A stretch of 64,000 nucleotides of DNA from Neurospora tetrasperma FGSC 2508 (Eukaryota > Ascomycota > Sordariomycetes > Sordariales > Sordariaceae). The position numbers were made by a program, and so were the translations under genes. This document shows positions 20,529-31,484 of this stretch, one piece after another. Location: NCBI RefSeq assembly GCF_000213175.1, contig NW_009799104.1, forward strand, positions 3,506,586 through 3,570,585, given 5' to 3'. A model generated the notes under the pieces. That model did no database searches. It was not told where the DNA came from and saw only the letters and a list, made by a program, of their open reading frames with translations. Every line of letters begins with the position of its first letter. Position 1 is the stretch's first letter.

Positions 20529-21104
20529 TTACATGAGAGCGCAGAATGCCTGTTCCGGGTCCACAGCTTGCAACCAACGGGAGGCCTCAGAGTCGGAAAT
20601 AGAATCAAGATACTTGGCTGGCTAGACCCGGAACGAAAGAAGATGTGATGAGTTTGATACACGTACGAGGTCTAATCTTTTCGCTCGCGACAATAGCATC
20701 ACGAGGAATTTGGTCAAGAATCAAATACTCGTAAGGACTATTTGACAACCAAAACACACACTTGCCAGCGCTTCGCGGCAACAGTCTGGGGTTGATGATA
20801 TACATATAAACTGGCCCGTTGCGCAGGTAGCCCCATTGACGAGCCTGTTCCGCATCCTCAAACGTCGAAATGAAGCGGCTGGGGCGTCTATTGGTCCAGT
20901 CTTGGCGACGTATGGCATGGCCCAGCAATTCGCTCGCGTCGCTCACGGATGACAGCCCGAAGGCGGTATCCGCAGCTTTGATGCTAATCTCTGAATCCGA
21001 GTACGTAGCTTGCGAGTCGGCGTGCTGAATATGGAACAAGAACTCGGGAAGTTGAGGATCTTCCTGATCATGGGCCACCCAATGAACGGCCCCCGAGGAG
21101 GCAT
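20529..21104 (-). pseudogene. DUF7587-like gene with a single-base frameshift near the start
   Basis: The domain lies in 21078-20667: block 1 EFLFHIQHADSQ, KAADTAFG, block 2 RFISTFEDAEQARQWGYLRNG, block 3 VYMYIINPRLLP and block 4 EYLILDQIPRDAIV. A 49-nt intron (GTACGT...GCCAG, 20666-20618) joins to a 28-residue C-terminal exon rich in D/S/A ending at TAA 20531-20529. The only nearby ATG after the TATA box (TATAAAAG, 21272-21265) is at 21104, one frame off from the domain. The two frames meet around a run of five C (21090-21094). The domain frame itself has no ATG. Either a real inactivating indel or a homopolymer sequencing error would explain it; splicing and codon pattern downstream look intact. 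Confidence 0.65.
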
Positions 21105-21264
21105 GGTTCGACCTTTGGATGGCTAACGTAAGAAAAGATGAATGAAATTACGAAAGCGAACGATGAGGGAGCAAAGCGCTCGATGATAGAGCAGAAACCA
21201 ACCAAAGGAAGATGGGTGAAAGGATGAGGAAATCTGAAGTCTGACAGAAAGCTTTGGGTAGTCC

Positions 21265-21272
21265 CTTTTATA
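21265..21272 (-). promoter_or_regulatory. TATA box of the 20.5-21.1 kb gene
   Basis: TATAAAAG on the minus strand, about 160 bp before the first ATG at 21104. No other ATG lies between, which makes 21104 the expected start. Confidence 0.5.
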
Positions 21273-22252
21273 GCTAACCAAGCGAACTAGGGAGGAATGA
21301 TCGTCGGTGATGAAAGATGGGTACCTTGTAGTGTTGGTGGGTCCCGAGCAGGCATCTGGGACGGCCAGAGTCACATCCTGCTCTGTGCTATGCCTCGCCC
21401 GGTCTAGCTCGCACCACTTTCCAAACCGCTAGTCTTTCCACTTCAACACACACCCCCAATCAACCATACTGTAGAAACTCGCCAGATTGGCGAAAGACTA
21501 TCCCTCTTTGGGCGCCTGACGGTAAGCATAGGAGACAGTATACAGAATATGCTCTGCTGGCCCAGTTTTGACGGTAGTAAGTGGTAAAGTAAACAAGGCT
21601 AAGTTCCAATGACAAGCCCCCGACCAGTGACATTACCCTCCATCTTAATACACACACATTTCTGTACAGGAAGCCAAACCTGAGTCTCACAGGACTGTGC
21701 TTATTCTGCCCAGATAACGTAATTTCCTGGCGGTAGAGGGTTTGCCAATCTGGTGAGTTTCTACGGCATTACACGCTTACTACCATTTTTCCCAATCTCA
21801 CATTGTGCCAACTCCCGAGTTGCTACATGTACAAAAACTGACCTGAAGCATTACCACTTCTCGCTCTGGTGATTGAACATCCTCCGTCGCCACAGACTAG
21901 CCATTCTTACAAGCCAATCCCTAGGTACACATGCCTCTGCACGCTCGCCGTTGGATCAAATTCGATTGAAAACCTCTCAGGTTGGCGGATGTCACTTCAT
22001 CTGGATTTCGTCGTCTATAGCATGGTTCACTTCCTGGAGTATTGTACTCGGAATCCTTGCATCAGCGAGTGCATCTGACTTGAGTGGCTTGAATCCCTCC
22101 AAAATACGCTCATGTATTGTTGCTGGTGCTCCGTTTCCCAACAGATGGACGAAGAACTGTTATTGATATACCTTAACGTTCCATAATACACTCATCGGCG
22201 ATTTCCAACAGGTAAAGTCTTGTGCTACCAATTGCTTGACAGCCGGCTGGGA

Positions 22253-23036
22253 TCACTCTTCTTCATTACCATCTTCTTTTGTAGGTACTACACATTCATT
22301 GTTCCCCGCGTTTGTTCGTAGCCTTGTTTTTCTGTCGGAGCCAACACCTTCCTCTCGCTTCCTTTTTCCATTCTTTCGTGACGGTTCAGGATCGGGCGAT
22401 GACTGGTCCATGGATTGCGGAAGGGATGGAGCTAATCAAGCGTCGTCAGTTACATCGTCCATTGAAATACGGAGGCATTAGTAGTCTTTGCCAGAGGTAT
22501 GATGCTACTCAGTACTCACGCGTTGTCTTCAAGTAATCCGGAAGGACAACGAAGCATTCAATACCACGCTCCGGAATTTGGTGGAGGAACAAGTACTCGT
22601 CCTTGCGCCAGAACATGTTGAAGTCGGAAGGGCGGAATACATGTACGAAGGCTATCGGAGGAAGCTTTGTAGTGTCAATGCTGTAGATCCTGACGATGCC
22701 AGGGAGTTGCCCACCCCAGAGAACAGCATCGTGGAAGTTTCCGAACGTGGAGACAAAGCAAGAAGGGCGACTGCTGGTCCATTTGAGGTGTCTCTTCATC
22801 TTACGATAGAGGTCGACGATGTTGGTTATCTCGTGAAGACAACAGATTATAGCCTTTGGGCACGCAGCTGTAAGTCCGCCCATCATGCCCAGTTCGCTGG
22901 CAGGGCCGTCGCCTTCCATGTCAGAGTTCCACTCGTCTTCAGAACCGCACTGGGAGTATTCATGTCGAACGAAGAACAGTCTGCGAGGAAGCTGGTCGTG
23001 AGGAACTGCCCATTTGTCGAGATCTTCGTGTTTCAT
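22253..23036 (-). CDS. DUF7587-like protein with basic, NLS-like C-terminus
   Basis: 231 aa in two exons: 23036-22520 and 22431-22253. Exon 1 has block 1 RLFFVRHEYSQ, an acidic/Met insertion, MKRHLKWTSSR, block 2 CFVSTFGNFHDAVLWGG, block 3 VRIYSIDTTKLP and block 4 EYLFLHQIPERGIEC. The 88-nt intron (GTGAGT...GATTAG) keeps frame, and the total divides exactly into codons. Exon 2 codes a tail with KNGKRKREE and RKTRLR, two basic clusters separated by about 8 residues in the pattern of a bipartite nuclear localisation signal, then an acidic end (KEDGNEEE). Without splicing the protein would stop after TTREY. Function unknown; a nuclear location is inferred. Confidence 0.75.
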
Positions 23037-24117
23037 TGTGTTAGGACTTCAAGCAACGGGACTGTTGGAAGTCAATGATTTGGAGGGACAAAGAAGGGTC
23101 GGGAAACGGAAGGGATTGGAGAGCTAGTGAGAATTCTGCAACCAATGCTCGTTGGTGCTCACGGTTAATGGAAAGGATCAGAGGGAGTAGGTTGGTTGAT
23201 CAGGCTACCTAACGGTTCCTCACCGTGACCACTGGTTAATACTGCAGCAAAGCCCCCCAAAATCCACAAGCCCCATTGCACCTTCCAAGTCCTTAGTTTG
23301 AGTGAGAAGAATAAAAGTACAGAGGGCTATACCTATCTGAATGAGGAGCTCGGTTCATAGTATCCCAGTATGTCCGGATTCCGAAGTCGTAGGTACAATA
23401 CCTGAATACGCACTCCCTTCTTCAGTACAGGCAATCCGCATGACATTGTGCATCTTCTGGGCTTTCACGGCATCGCTACATGCACGCTAGCGAAGTTCCC
23501 CAAGGCGCGTAACCAAAGTCCCAATTTCCTCTCCGGGGGAAAGAGCAAATTAACGGGTCACTGGTCATTTGACACAAAAATCGATGATTACCTTTTTTGT
23601 TCCTGCCTGTTGGCCCCTTGGACCCATGAACATGTTGGTGTCGTGGTGTCGTCACCTCACACATCACCACGCAGTTCTCATCCGCAGCTTCCATCAAGAT
23701 CACCACCACACCATCATACCTCCACATCGGCAACAAACAATCCACATCCTCACTGCAACATCAACCAACACCATGACAACCCCCAAAATCCCGGATTCTC
23801 GAACTCCTCCAATTCTCCCAGCGTACTTCCCGTTTGTCACTTCAGCCTCCTGGTCCATTTCCTTCCATCTTCGAGGTTCGTTCTCTTCTGCTTGTCTTTG
23901 CGCCCGCCCTATGACCATGACCAGAGACCGACGCTTTTCCCTCTTCAAGGTCCCGTTGCATCACCGGCAGGAGCACTGCCGCCCGTATTCGTGGCCTCGG
24001 TCATAGTCGTGACGGTGTTTCCCGCTGTATCTACCTCCGGTATTGTGCGGCTCTGGGCGTCAAGGTTGGTTTCGGCGTCCAACATCTTCATCTGCCCGTC
24101 CGCCCCGGTTGGGTTGT
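23037..24117. other. Intergenic stretch
   Basis: Promoter of the 22.3-23.0 kb gene and 3' flank of the 24.1-25.2 kb gene. A 242-codon plus-strand frame (23448-24176) has Ser/His/Pro-rich composition, no domain and overlaps the next gene's tail, so it is not called. Confidence 0.4.
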
Positions 24118-25188
24118 TCACGTCCGCGTCGTCGATGGTGTCGGAAGTGTTGGGTTCAGGGGACTTTTATTTTTGAGAAAGCTAAAGCAGGGATATGATT
24201 CAAGACTGGGATATACAACTCCTGGATGACGTCGAAAATGGATTTCGAACGCTCTCGGTGTTCGGGGTGTGTTTCTCCTTGTCTTACGGGTTTTGACATC
24301 GACCCTGTTTGTGCCGCTGAGGTCCAATACCTTCTCCATTTGGCCGGCTAGGTCGCACACGTCATCTACATCTACCGCGTTTGGGTCGTAGACTGCGTCG
24401 GCGTCGGCGTCGGCGTCGTTGTTGAGGTTGTTGAGTTCAACAATGGACTTTTGTTGGCGCTCCTCTAATTCCTCTAGTTCCTGCCGCAATCTTCCCTCTT
24501 CCCTCATAAGCCCATCTAGAGTTTCACGCGCAGAAGCAGCAGTGGCGGCGGCGGCGGCGGCAGGACTAGCCGAAAAACTGCTGTTTGTGGTCCAGGAAGT
24601 GCTGCTGGTCTGGACTTGGTATATGGTTTGTGCTATTTCGGCTTCTTTTACAATGTCGACCCAGGAGCTTAAGAAGCCTGTGTTTGCGTCCGGTAGCCTC
24701 GTTAGCCTTTTGGGAACTTCAACTTTTAAACCCTCTTCAACTTCGGGCAGTTATATACCCAAAGTCATACCGCCATGAACTTCCACTTACCTCTACGCAT
24801 TGGGGGATGAGACCCAATCTGAGGGGGACAATACCCCCACGGGTCCCAGCTGCTCTCCACACAACTGCCCGGTATGCCCTTGTAGAAGAGAAACTCATCC
24901 TTGCCCTTTTCATTGTACGCGTTTTTGATTCCGAGAGCAATGCACAGCATGAAGGCATTCAGCACCAAAGTGCCCGGCGGCAGTCTTTGCGTGTCCAATG
25001 CGTAGACTGTGACGGGAAACCCAGGACAAGCTCTGCGACCCCATTTTTCTGCGTGGGGAAACGAATCCGCCATCGGCGGTTGGGTAGGCTTGTGAACGGC
25101 CGTGCCGGACGTAGAACAGCTTAGGTGGGAGGACCAGTGATGCGGTGGGATGGTCGGGGGAAACGATATGCCAAAAGACTGCTGTCAT
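24118..25188 (-). pseudogene. DUF7587-like gene with internal domain deletion, coiled-coil tail
   Basis: The N-terminus starts at the ATG 25188 (MTAVFWHIVSPD, like MSQPFWHTVPSP of the 45.8 kb gene) and holds block 1 KLFYVRHGRSQ up to ADGGFVS. The next frame then resumes at PHAEKWGRR, so about 40 codons including the S-x-F-S-T-F part of block 2 are missing and the frame is shifted. Block 3 (VTVYALDTQRLP) and block 4 (DEFLFYKGIPGSC) follow. A 50-nt intron (GTAAGT...CGAAG, 24790-24741) joins to a tail with poly-Ala, then a coiled coil (REEGRLRQELEELEERQQK), an Ala-Asp repeat and a basic stretch, ending at 24118. An ATG at 25073 within the second frame gives an intact 301-aa N-truncated protein (exons 25073-24791 and 24740-24118), so a shortened product is possible. 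Confidence 0.68.
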
Positions 25189-26620
25189 GGTGGTTGAATG
25201 AGGTGATTTTGACTGGATTAACGGGGAATGCACACGGAATTTGACAGGTGGAAAGGAGAAGTAAACATAGGTCGTGAAAGAGGAAGGGGAAATATCAGAT
25301 ATATCCCTGGTACTCTACCCTCACAGCACGCCTGGCTAATGGTGCCCAGTCCGGGATTCAATCGTGTCCTAACATGGTTGGTAGGAAAGTGGCCAATGGC
25401 TACCTACATATGTCGTTTATCCTGCAGGTTACCTGGCGCTCGGTAAGGCACGTAAGCTCGTTATGGCCGCATAAGCCGAGATTTTCCCACATCAACACTT
25501 TCATTCACTGTGTCATCTGCAGCCGGTGCGTGGTGCTTATAGTACAAAGGGTTCTTTGGAGTTAGAGGAGGATTAATTGGAGAAGAGGAAGAAGATTATG
25601 ACAACAATAACAAAAAAAAAGAAAAAAGAAAAAAGAAATTGAAAAAAAAAAGACAAAGGACAGAAAGACAACTCAAATACCCGGCCAAAATACCTAGAAC
25701 ACTATTTGCACCTTACACATCCTTTTCACTCACCGGGATATTTGAATCCTTGCTATGTGCAGTCTTTTCTGAACCCTCTAAGATTCAACTTCTTCCTCGC
25801 TATTAGGGACTGTCCCACGGGCTACAGGGCATATGCAGCGCAGCAGCGTACAGGAACGGCTGGGAAATAATAGATACCGTTTATCTATCCATTTGGACGA
25901 TCCGTGAAGATGGTTCCCGTCGGGTATGATTATGGGTTGGAGGCAAGATTCTTGATTTAGCGCCTAGGTAACAGTCCAGTGACTTGCCTACCCGATGCTG
26001 AATGTTTTAATGGGAAACGGTCAAATGAAATGAATGAAACAATTACGTGTTATGACTATTGTAGGTCATGAAAAACAGGTACGGACTGGATCTTGACTTT
26101 GACCTACCTACCTGTTAATAACAAGGAAGACAAGGTACCTACCTACCTGTAGTCAGTCCATTTTCACAGAACGTGGAACTCACGTGCAAGCAGACCGCAA
26201 GAGACGAACAACAAAGGTCAACTCGCTCTGCTTCATCTCCACTATATCATGCCTTGTTGACTTTCTTTGGCTTCGCTCAATCAATGTCACAAGGGAAAAT
26301 CACATAGTTCACAGTCATGTCAACTGGAATCACAACGCCCATAATCGCACGCACGTCTTCATTTCCGTTTGCTACTATTCTTTCTTTCAAGTCCACCCAT
26401 GATTCCCGCCCACTCCTACCTCTACCAGCCCTCACCATATCCTATCCTCCTCCAATACTTATTCCCTCATGAGTCCCTCTCGCCAAAAAACCAACCCCTC
26501 CATCACTCCATCATGTCACTCCTCCACCCTTCTCCTTCCTTGTCAGGCCAATGTCTAGGTGACTGCGATCCTCCTGAGATCCGGCGTGGATGTGCTGGAT
26601 CATGGCCCCTGCACCTCTTC
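25189..26620. other. Intergenic stretch at the right edge of the first island
   Basis: Contains the 25.2 kb gene promoter (TATAT at about 25299-25304), an A-rich low-complexity tract (25605-25665) and repeated CTACCTACCTGT motifs near 26100-26150. No gene is seen. Confidence 0.45.
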
Positions 26621-26824
26621 CTACTGCTTGGTAGTAGTATCCTTGCTGTCCTTCTTGACTTCCTGGACCTCCTCCTTCTTCTCAGCGGCGGCGGCGGCAG
26701 CCTGAGCAGGCTCAATGGTGGTGGTAACGACGGTAGTAGTGGTAGTCGTCTGGACGGGGGCGGAGACAGTCTCCTGGGGCTGTTCAGTGCCGGTGGGAGC
26801 GGCGGAGGTGGTGGTGGTGGACAT
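26621..26824 (-). CDS. Small Thr/Ala/Glu-rich orphan protein
   Basis: 67 aa from the ATG at 26824 (MSTTTTSAAPTG). The first half is Thr/Pro/Val-rich with a TTTTTTVVTTT run; a poly-Ala stretch follows, then a charged Lys/Glu/Asp tail (EKKEEVQEVKKD). No signal peptide. A TATA-like TATAA (26993-26989) lies about 165 bp upstream. The N-terminal style is like the MSS-type microgenes, but the charged tail is its own. Function unknown. Confidence 0.55.
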   Translation of the reverse strand: MSTTTTSAAPTGTEQPQETVSAPVQTTTTTTVVTTTIEPAQAAAAAAEKKEEVQEVKKDSKDTTTKQ

Positions 26825-27959
26825 TTTGGTGGTTTTTGATTTTGGAGGTTGACAAGTCGTGAGTGTGTGTGGTGTGATTTTGTGATTTGCTTGGTTGTGG
26901 TGGAAATGTGGATGTGGATGTTATGCTGATGATGATGATGATGATGCAGAAGAGAAGCCGAACATGAAGGGGAGGAGAGGAGGGGTAGTTATACCTCTTA
27001 CGAACGTCGCTCTGGTCACTCAAGGTTGGGTTTGACCGTTGTGCGTTTGTAGTTTCGACAACCGTTGGCAGTTCTCAAAGTTTGGTGAAACGACATGCTG
27101 GTCATTGATTTATCCCGTGAACGTGGTGTTACCGCTATGGGAACCAATGAATGGTTCGAGGATAAGGCGTTTCTACTGTCATCCCAAAGAAGTCCAAACA
27201 GTTTGCCGCCAACAACATCTCTGTGCTTCACATCATGCGAAACTCGGCTGGTTGAACCCAAAAACGTGATTCCGAAGCGATGCAGTAACACAACCTCGGG
27301 TGTTGCCAATTCGGAACGAGAAGAAAGTGATGACAGCCAATGTGAACAGAGCCACCTACCTGTTAACGACGGTTGATTGTTGGCTGTGTCCATTGATTAT
27401 ATCCATCCTGTCTTCGGATCCGTTGTTCGATTGTTAAAACTTCGTTGGGAGCCTAGACTATCACAACGTTTGCTCTCCAAAACTTCGTCGTTCTGTTTCC
27501 TGGTCTTGATTGGTTGACCTCATTTTTCACCTTTGAAGGTGGTAATCGACGCAGAGCAGCGAAGAACACCGAGGTGCCGGTGTGTCCGGAGCGGGATAAG
27601 ACGTTTGCTCTTGCCTCGCCAACGATTACAGCTACACCTATCCACCTCGCTTCCTCGGTAGCATCCATAGCAGAAACAAACGCAAGTTCGGAAAGAACAA
27701 TGGCCATAACGAACCCAATCAACCCCCCCCCCGGCCTCATTTGATGATTTCAATCACGATGTACTAAAGTTGCCATAAACAGACACGAACACAAACTTCC
27801 AATCTCGCCAGGCATGTACAGTACCATTTCCAGCTACGTATTCTATTTCCAGTTCCTCCCAATTCACACAGACCTCAACCTCGTATCTCCGCGAATCCCC
27901 TTAACCTTGAACCCCTACACCCCTAGCTTCCTATAGGTACTCCTTGGTAGACACATAAT
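26825..27959. other. Intergenic stretch
   Basis: Promoter of the 26.7 kb microgene and ordinary DNA. A C-run (CCCCCCCCC, about 27724-27732) is present. Frames of 75-125 codons on both strands lack domains and are not called. Confidence 0.4.
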
Positions 27960-28262
27960 CTACTTCTTCTCACTCCCGTCCCCCGTACCAGTACTGGTAT
28001 TAGATATCGTCTCACTCTCTAACCCCAACCCCAAGCTCCCGCCCTCCCCTCCAGACGTAGAGGTAGTCAAGGAACCAGACTTACCCCCAAAGCCACCATT
28101 ACCGCTGCTATCACCGCTGCTACTTGCATCTGTAGTAGACCCCAATCCAAACGGATTAGAAGTCGGTATATCCCCCGCCTTGTTCACCCTCTCTGCTCCA
28201 GAAGGGTGGTAAGTAGGCGTGTAAGTGTAGTAACTCTCCAGGCCCATGTGCATTTTGCTCAT
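27960..28262 (-). CDS. Small Gly/Ser-rich orphan protein
   Basis: 100 aa from the ATG at 28262 (MSKMHMGLESYY); the frame is open upstream with further Met codons (28292, 28391), so the start is uncertain. A Tyr/Pro-rich front (YYTYTPTYHPSGAERVNK) precedes Gly/Ser/Thr-rich sequence with GGFGGKSG and LGLGLE and ends DGSEKK. TATAAAA on the minus strand (28427-28421) fits a start at 28262 or 28292 and would exclude the 28391 start. Function unknown. Confidence 0.55.
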   Translation of the reverse strand: MSKMHMGLESYYTYTPTYHPSGAERVNKAGDIPTSNPFGLGSTTDASSSGDSSGNGGFGGKSGSLTTSTSGGEGGSLGLGLESETISNTSTGTGDGSEKK

Positions 28263-28754
28263 CAATGTCTTTTGGTTTTTTCTTCTTTCCATTATTCTGG
28301 CTGTTCGAAAGCGGCGGCAAGTAGCGAGACGTGTGTGTGGATGGTGATTGGTGATGCGGATGGTGACTAGGTACGAACTAGACGCATGCAATGATGGTAG
28401 GTAGAGATCCTACGGGGTCTTTTTATACCTACCATTGCTAGCGAGTAGCGAGTATCCTTGTCCAACGAATTGTCTTCGGCGTCGAAGGATTGACATCTTG
28501 ATCTCGAAAAAGGAGGGTTGTTCAATGGTTTGTTGTTCTAGACGTGTAACAGACATCACACGACTCGAAAGCTCCTCCTGATAGGTCAATTGAACTGTAC
28601 GTAGTCTCAAAGGCCGACGACAAAGATTGCTTAATTGCGTCTTTGGGTTTTCTAACCCGGATGGCCGAAGCAAACGTCAAACAATCATTTGCTTTTTGCT
28701 CTAAGCAAGCCATCAGACAAGGACATTCAAAGTCCTGTAGGTCGATCACACAAT

Positions 28755-29105
28755 CAGCGATGAGGATAACTCAAGTTCAATCAAATAAGGGTTTGAAGTT
28801 GATTGAGTAGGTCAAGTAACCGACTTGAATTGATTGATTGCTTGATTGATCAAGTAATTGAGGACACTGTAAGACACCAAAAAATTTTGAGATGGGGGTA
28901 GGTCTGAGCGTTGGGTAGTTGGGGTGGCGATCTTCAGGGGTAAATAGGTACACCTCTAACCCTAACCCCCGGGCGGCCAATTAATGTCAATCAAGTTGAC
29001 GACCTTTAATTGCTTAGTCAACTCTACGAGGGACCTCGAATTGATTGATTATATTTGCTTGATTGCTTGAACTTGGCTTGGCAACTTGAGTTATCCTCAT
29101 CGCTG
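28755..29105. mobile_element. hAT-type MITE, 351 bp
   Basis: Perfect 23-bp terminal inverted repeats beginning CAGCGATGAGGATAAC lie at 28755-28777 and 29083-29105. The flanking 8-mers are CACACAAT (28747-28754) and CACACAAC (29106-29113), an 8-bp target duplication with one transition. CAG-type termini plus 8-bp duplication are characteristic of hAT elements. The interior carries many repeats of the TTGATTGATT / CAATCAAG type in both orientations and no coding frame, so it is non-autonomous. Confidence 0.85.
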
Positions 29106-29467
29106 CACACAACGAACACAATATGTCTTTGTCCGGGAATAAGCGGACAAGTGAAGAGGTTCCGCACGTGAAAAACCCGTATACGTACGACAAACAAAGC
29201 ATTAAAATCAGGGACTAATCATTGTCTTGACAGTGTTTATCATTACTTCTTTGTCTATGTAGACGCTCATTGCATCATGCTTACCAACGGCAACTGTACA
29301 TACACAACCAGCTACCTGGCTACATAACTCCATGAATAACATTAGGTATCATCGCGAGTCTTGGATATCCAAGCAGAGACCATTTCCCGGTCCTCTGCAC
29401 CCCCCTCCCTTTCTTCTTCACCGTGGTATCATTGTAATTGCGACAAAAAGAAAATGCCATATCCCGC

Positions 29468-31484
29468 TTAGTTCTTCTCATTGAGAGTCACAGGCTGAGG
29501 GGCAGGAACCTGGGTAATGGTATCCTGGCCCTTGACGCCGTGCTTGTTGGCCTCCTCATCACTGCTGTTGTCAGAATCCCGCACCATGTCACCGAAGTCG
29601 GTGTTGATGACAAACTCCTCGTTGTTGAGGTGCCTGAACATGAACCAGAAAACAATGGTAAAGACACCACCGGCAATGGTAGGGCCGGCGAAAGCCCAGA
29701 CTAGGTAGGGATCCTGAATAGCGCTGGAGGTGGCAAGACCAATGGCGGCGCTGATGGCGGTCATGAACAAGTTGATGGAGCTGACGAGACCCTTCATGTT
29801 CTTGGGGGAGCGGGAGTAGGCAATGGTGTAGCCAGTAACGTTGACGAAGATCTCGGAGGCAGCAGTGATGATGATGGGAATGGCGTAGTACCCGTATGAG
29901 ACGGAAGAGAGACCATCCACACCTTCAGGGGAGTTCTCCTGGCAGGTAGTGGCGTAGTTGCCGCAAGGAGAGGTCTTGTAAACGTAGTGCTGGAGCAGAG
30001 GGAAGCCAATGGAGCCAATGGTGCAGAGAGCAAAGCCAAAGGTCATGCGCGAGATGGGACCCCAGCGGATACCCTTTCTTCGCATGAGAGGGTAGATGAC
30101 GTGATTCATGGTAGGAACGACTGCATGGTTGGTTAGCTTAATTCTATTCGGTAATAAGGTGATCACGGGGAAACGTACGAAGGACAATAGTGACGGAGTT
30201 GAGGTTGTCGAGCAAATCGTTGGGAACACCGTTGGTTCTCATACCGGCGGAGAGGGCGTTGGCTGCAGCACCGAGAGCACCGTCGTTGATGTAGTAGATG
30301 GGAAGGAAGAGGAAAATACCGCAAGCCTGGAAGGTACGGCGGACATCCTCAACAAACTGATCATCATAGCCGTAAACCTTGGTGCTACCAGCAGCAGCGC
30401 GAACACTGGGCTTGCCAGCCTCCCAGAAACCCTTGCGGCCGATGGAGCGAAGGCCACCATGAGCGAAGCAGTCGCCAAGGACGCGGAAGACGTTGCCCAA
30501 ATCGGAACCACCAGGGGGCTGCTTGACGAGTCTGGGGTTGAGGTACCACAGCAGGGGAGGGAGCAGCAGGTAGAGAATGGTGGGAATCAGGTAGGCGGCC
30601 CAGTAACCGACAAGCTTGGCCAGGTAGGTGGTGGGGATACCGAAGCAGGCACCGATGTTGATAAGAAGATAGAACCACAACATGACGCTGTTGAGAGACT
30701 CCTCGGGGTCGACAATGACGCGCTCGCCGTCCTGCTCGATGACATGGGCAACCTTGTGGGGTGACTGGTCCATGACGGTGGGCGAAATGTTGGGCTTGAA
30801 CTGGGCGGCACCAATGGAGAGCATGTAGAGTGAGAGAGCGAAGGGACCGATAGCGTTACCCGAGGTGAGGACAGGCGGAAGGGCCGAGATGATCATGATG
30901 ATGTGGGCAACACCGCAAATGGCGACACCCTGGCAAATCATGCGGAAACGACCATACTTGGTATCGGCAAGCCAGCCGAAGAAGATGGGAAGGGCGTAGG
31001 ACAGGAACTTGAAGGCCTCGGTCATGGCGGTGGCAGTGACGGAGCCCTTGCCGAGAGCGCCGGCGGTATCGTTCTTGTCGAGGACGGCGGCACCGGTAGT
31101 GGAACCCTTGGGCAGAGGAGCACGGATGAAGTTCTTGTAGACCTGGAAGCAGCCGTAGTACGAGGCACGCTCGGCGAACTCGACGGCGCAGAGGTAGTAG
31201 CATGCGGCAGGCATTTTGCCGGCCACACGGCGGAGGGTTTTCTTTTCCTCCTCGGTGGGCAGGACAAGGCCATGGTATTCCTCGTGGATATCGCCGCCGT
31301 TGAGGCTATCCCGGCCCGCGTTGGCGTAGGCGGGAGGCCCCTTGACGTCTTGTGACGAGCGCACCTCGCTGATGGGGCCGGCGACGGTCGGGATGGTGGT
31401 GTTTGTCTCCGCTAGGATTTGTGTGAGTAATTATGTGGTGTAGATGTAGGCAACGAAGGGATGATAGATGATAGACATACCCAT
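29468..31484 (-). CDS. ptr2: PTR2-family proton-coupled peptide transporter
   Basis: 629 aa in three exons: 31484-31481 (only ATG-G), 31411-30179 and 30120-29468. Introns are GTATGT...CCTAG (68 nt) and GTACGT...TGCAG (58 nt); the spliced length is exactly 630 codons. The first exon is 4 nt long, which automated calls easily miss. The protein shows AVEFAERASYYGCFQVYKNF (helix 1 family signature), GWLADTKYGRFRMI (the D-x3-G-R motif), an extracellular-type loop and LWFYLLINIGACFG (the F-Y-x2-I-N-x-G motif of PTR2 proteins), with about 12 hydrophobic helices. A Ser/Asp acidic C-terminus (DSDNSSDEEANK) is cytosolic. It imports di- and tripeptides with protons at the plasma membrane. Confidence 0.93.

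Noticed and set aside
23448-24176. 242-codon plus-strand frame
   Set aside because: Overlaps the coiled-coil tail of the minus-strand gene, no domain, Ser/Pro/His composition of non-coding pyrimidine-rich DNA.
24540-24562. CRISPR-like or protein-binding GCG repeat
   Set aside because: A GCC/GCG run encoding poly-Ala in the 24.1 kb gene; no spacer structure. No CRISPR array is expected in a eukaryote.
28945-28975. TAACCCTAACCC-like sequence suggesting an interstitial telomere repeat
   Set aside because: Only about two units, inside the hAT-type MITE; far too short to be telomeric.
30108-31355. Long plus-strand frames (up to 218 codons) opposite the peptide transporter
   Set aside because: Antisense shadows of a codon-biased gene; the transporter frame has all family motifs.
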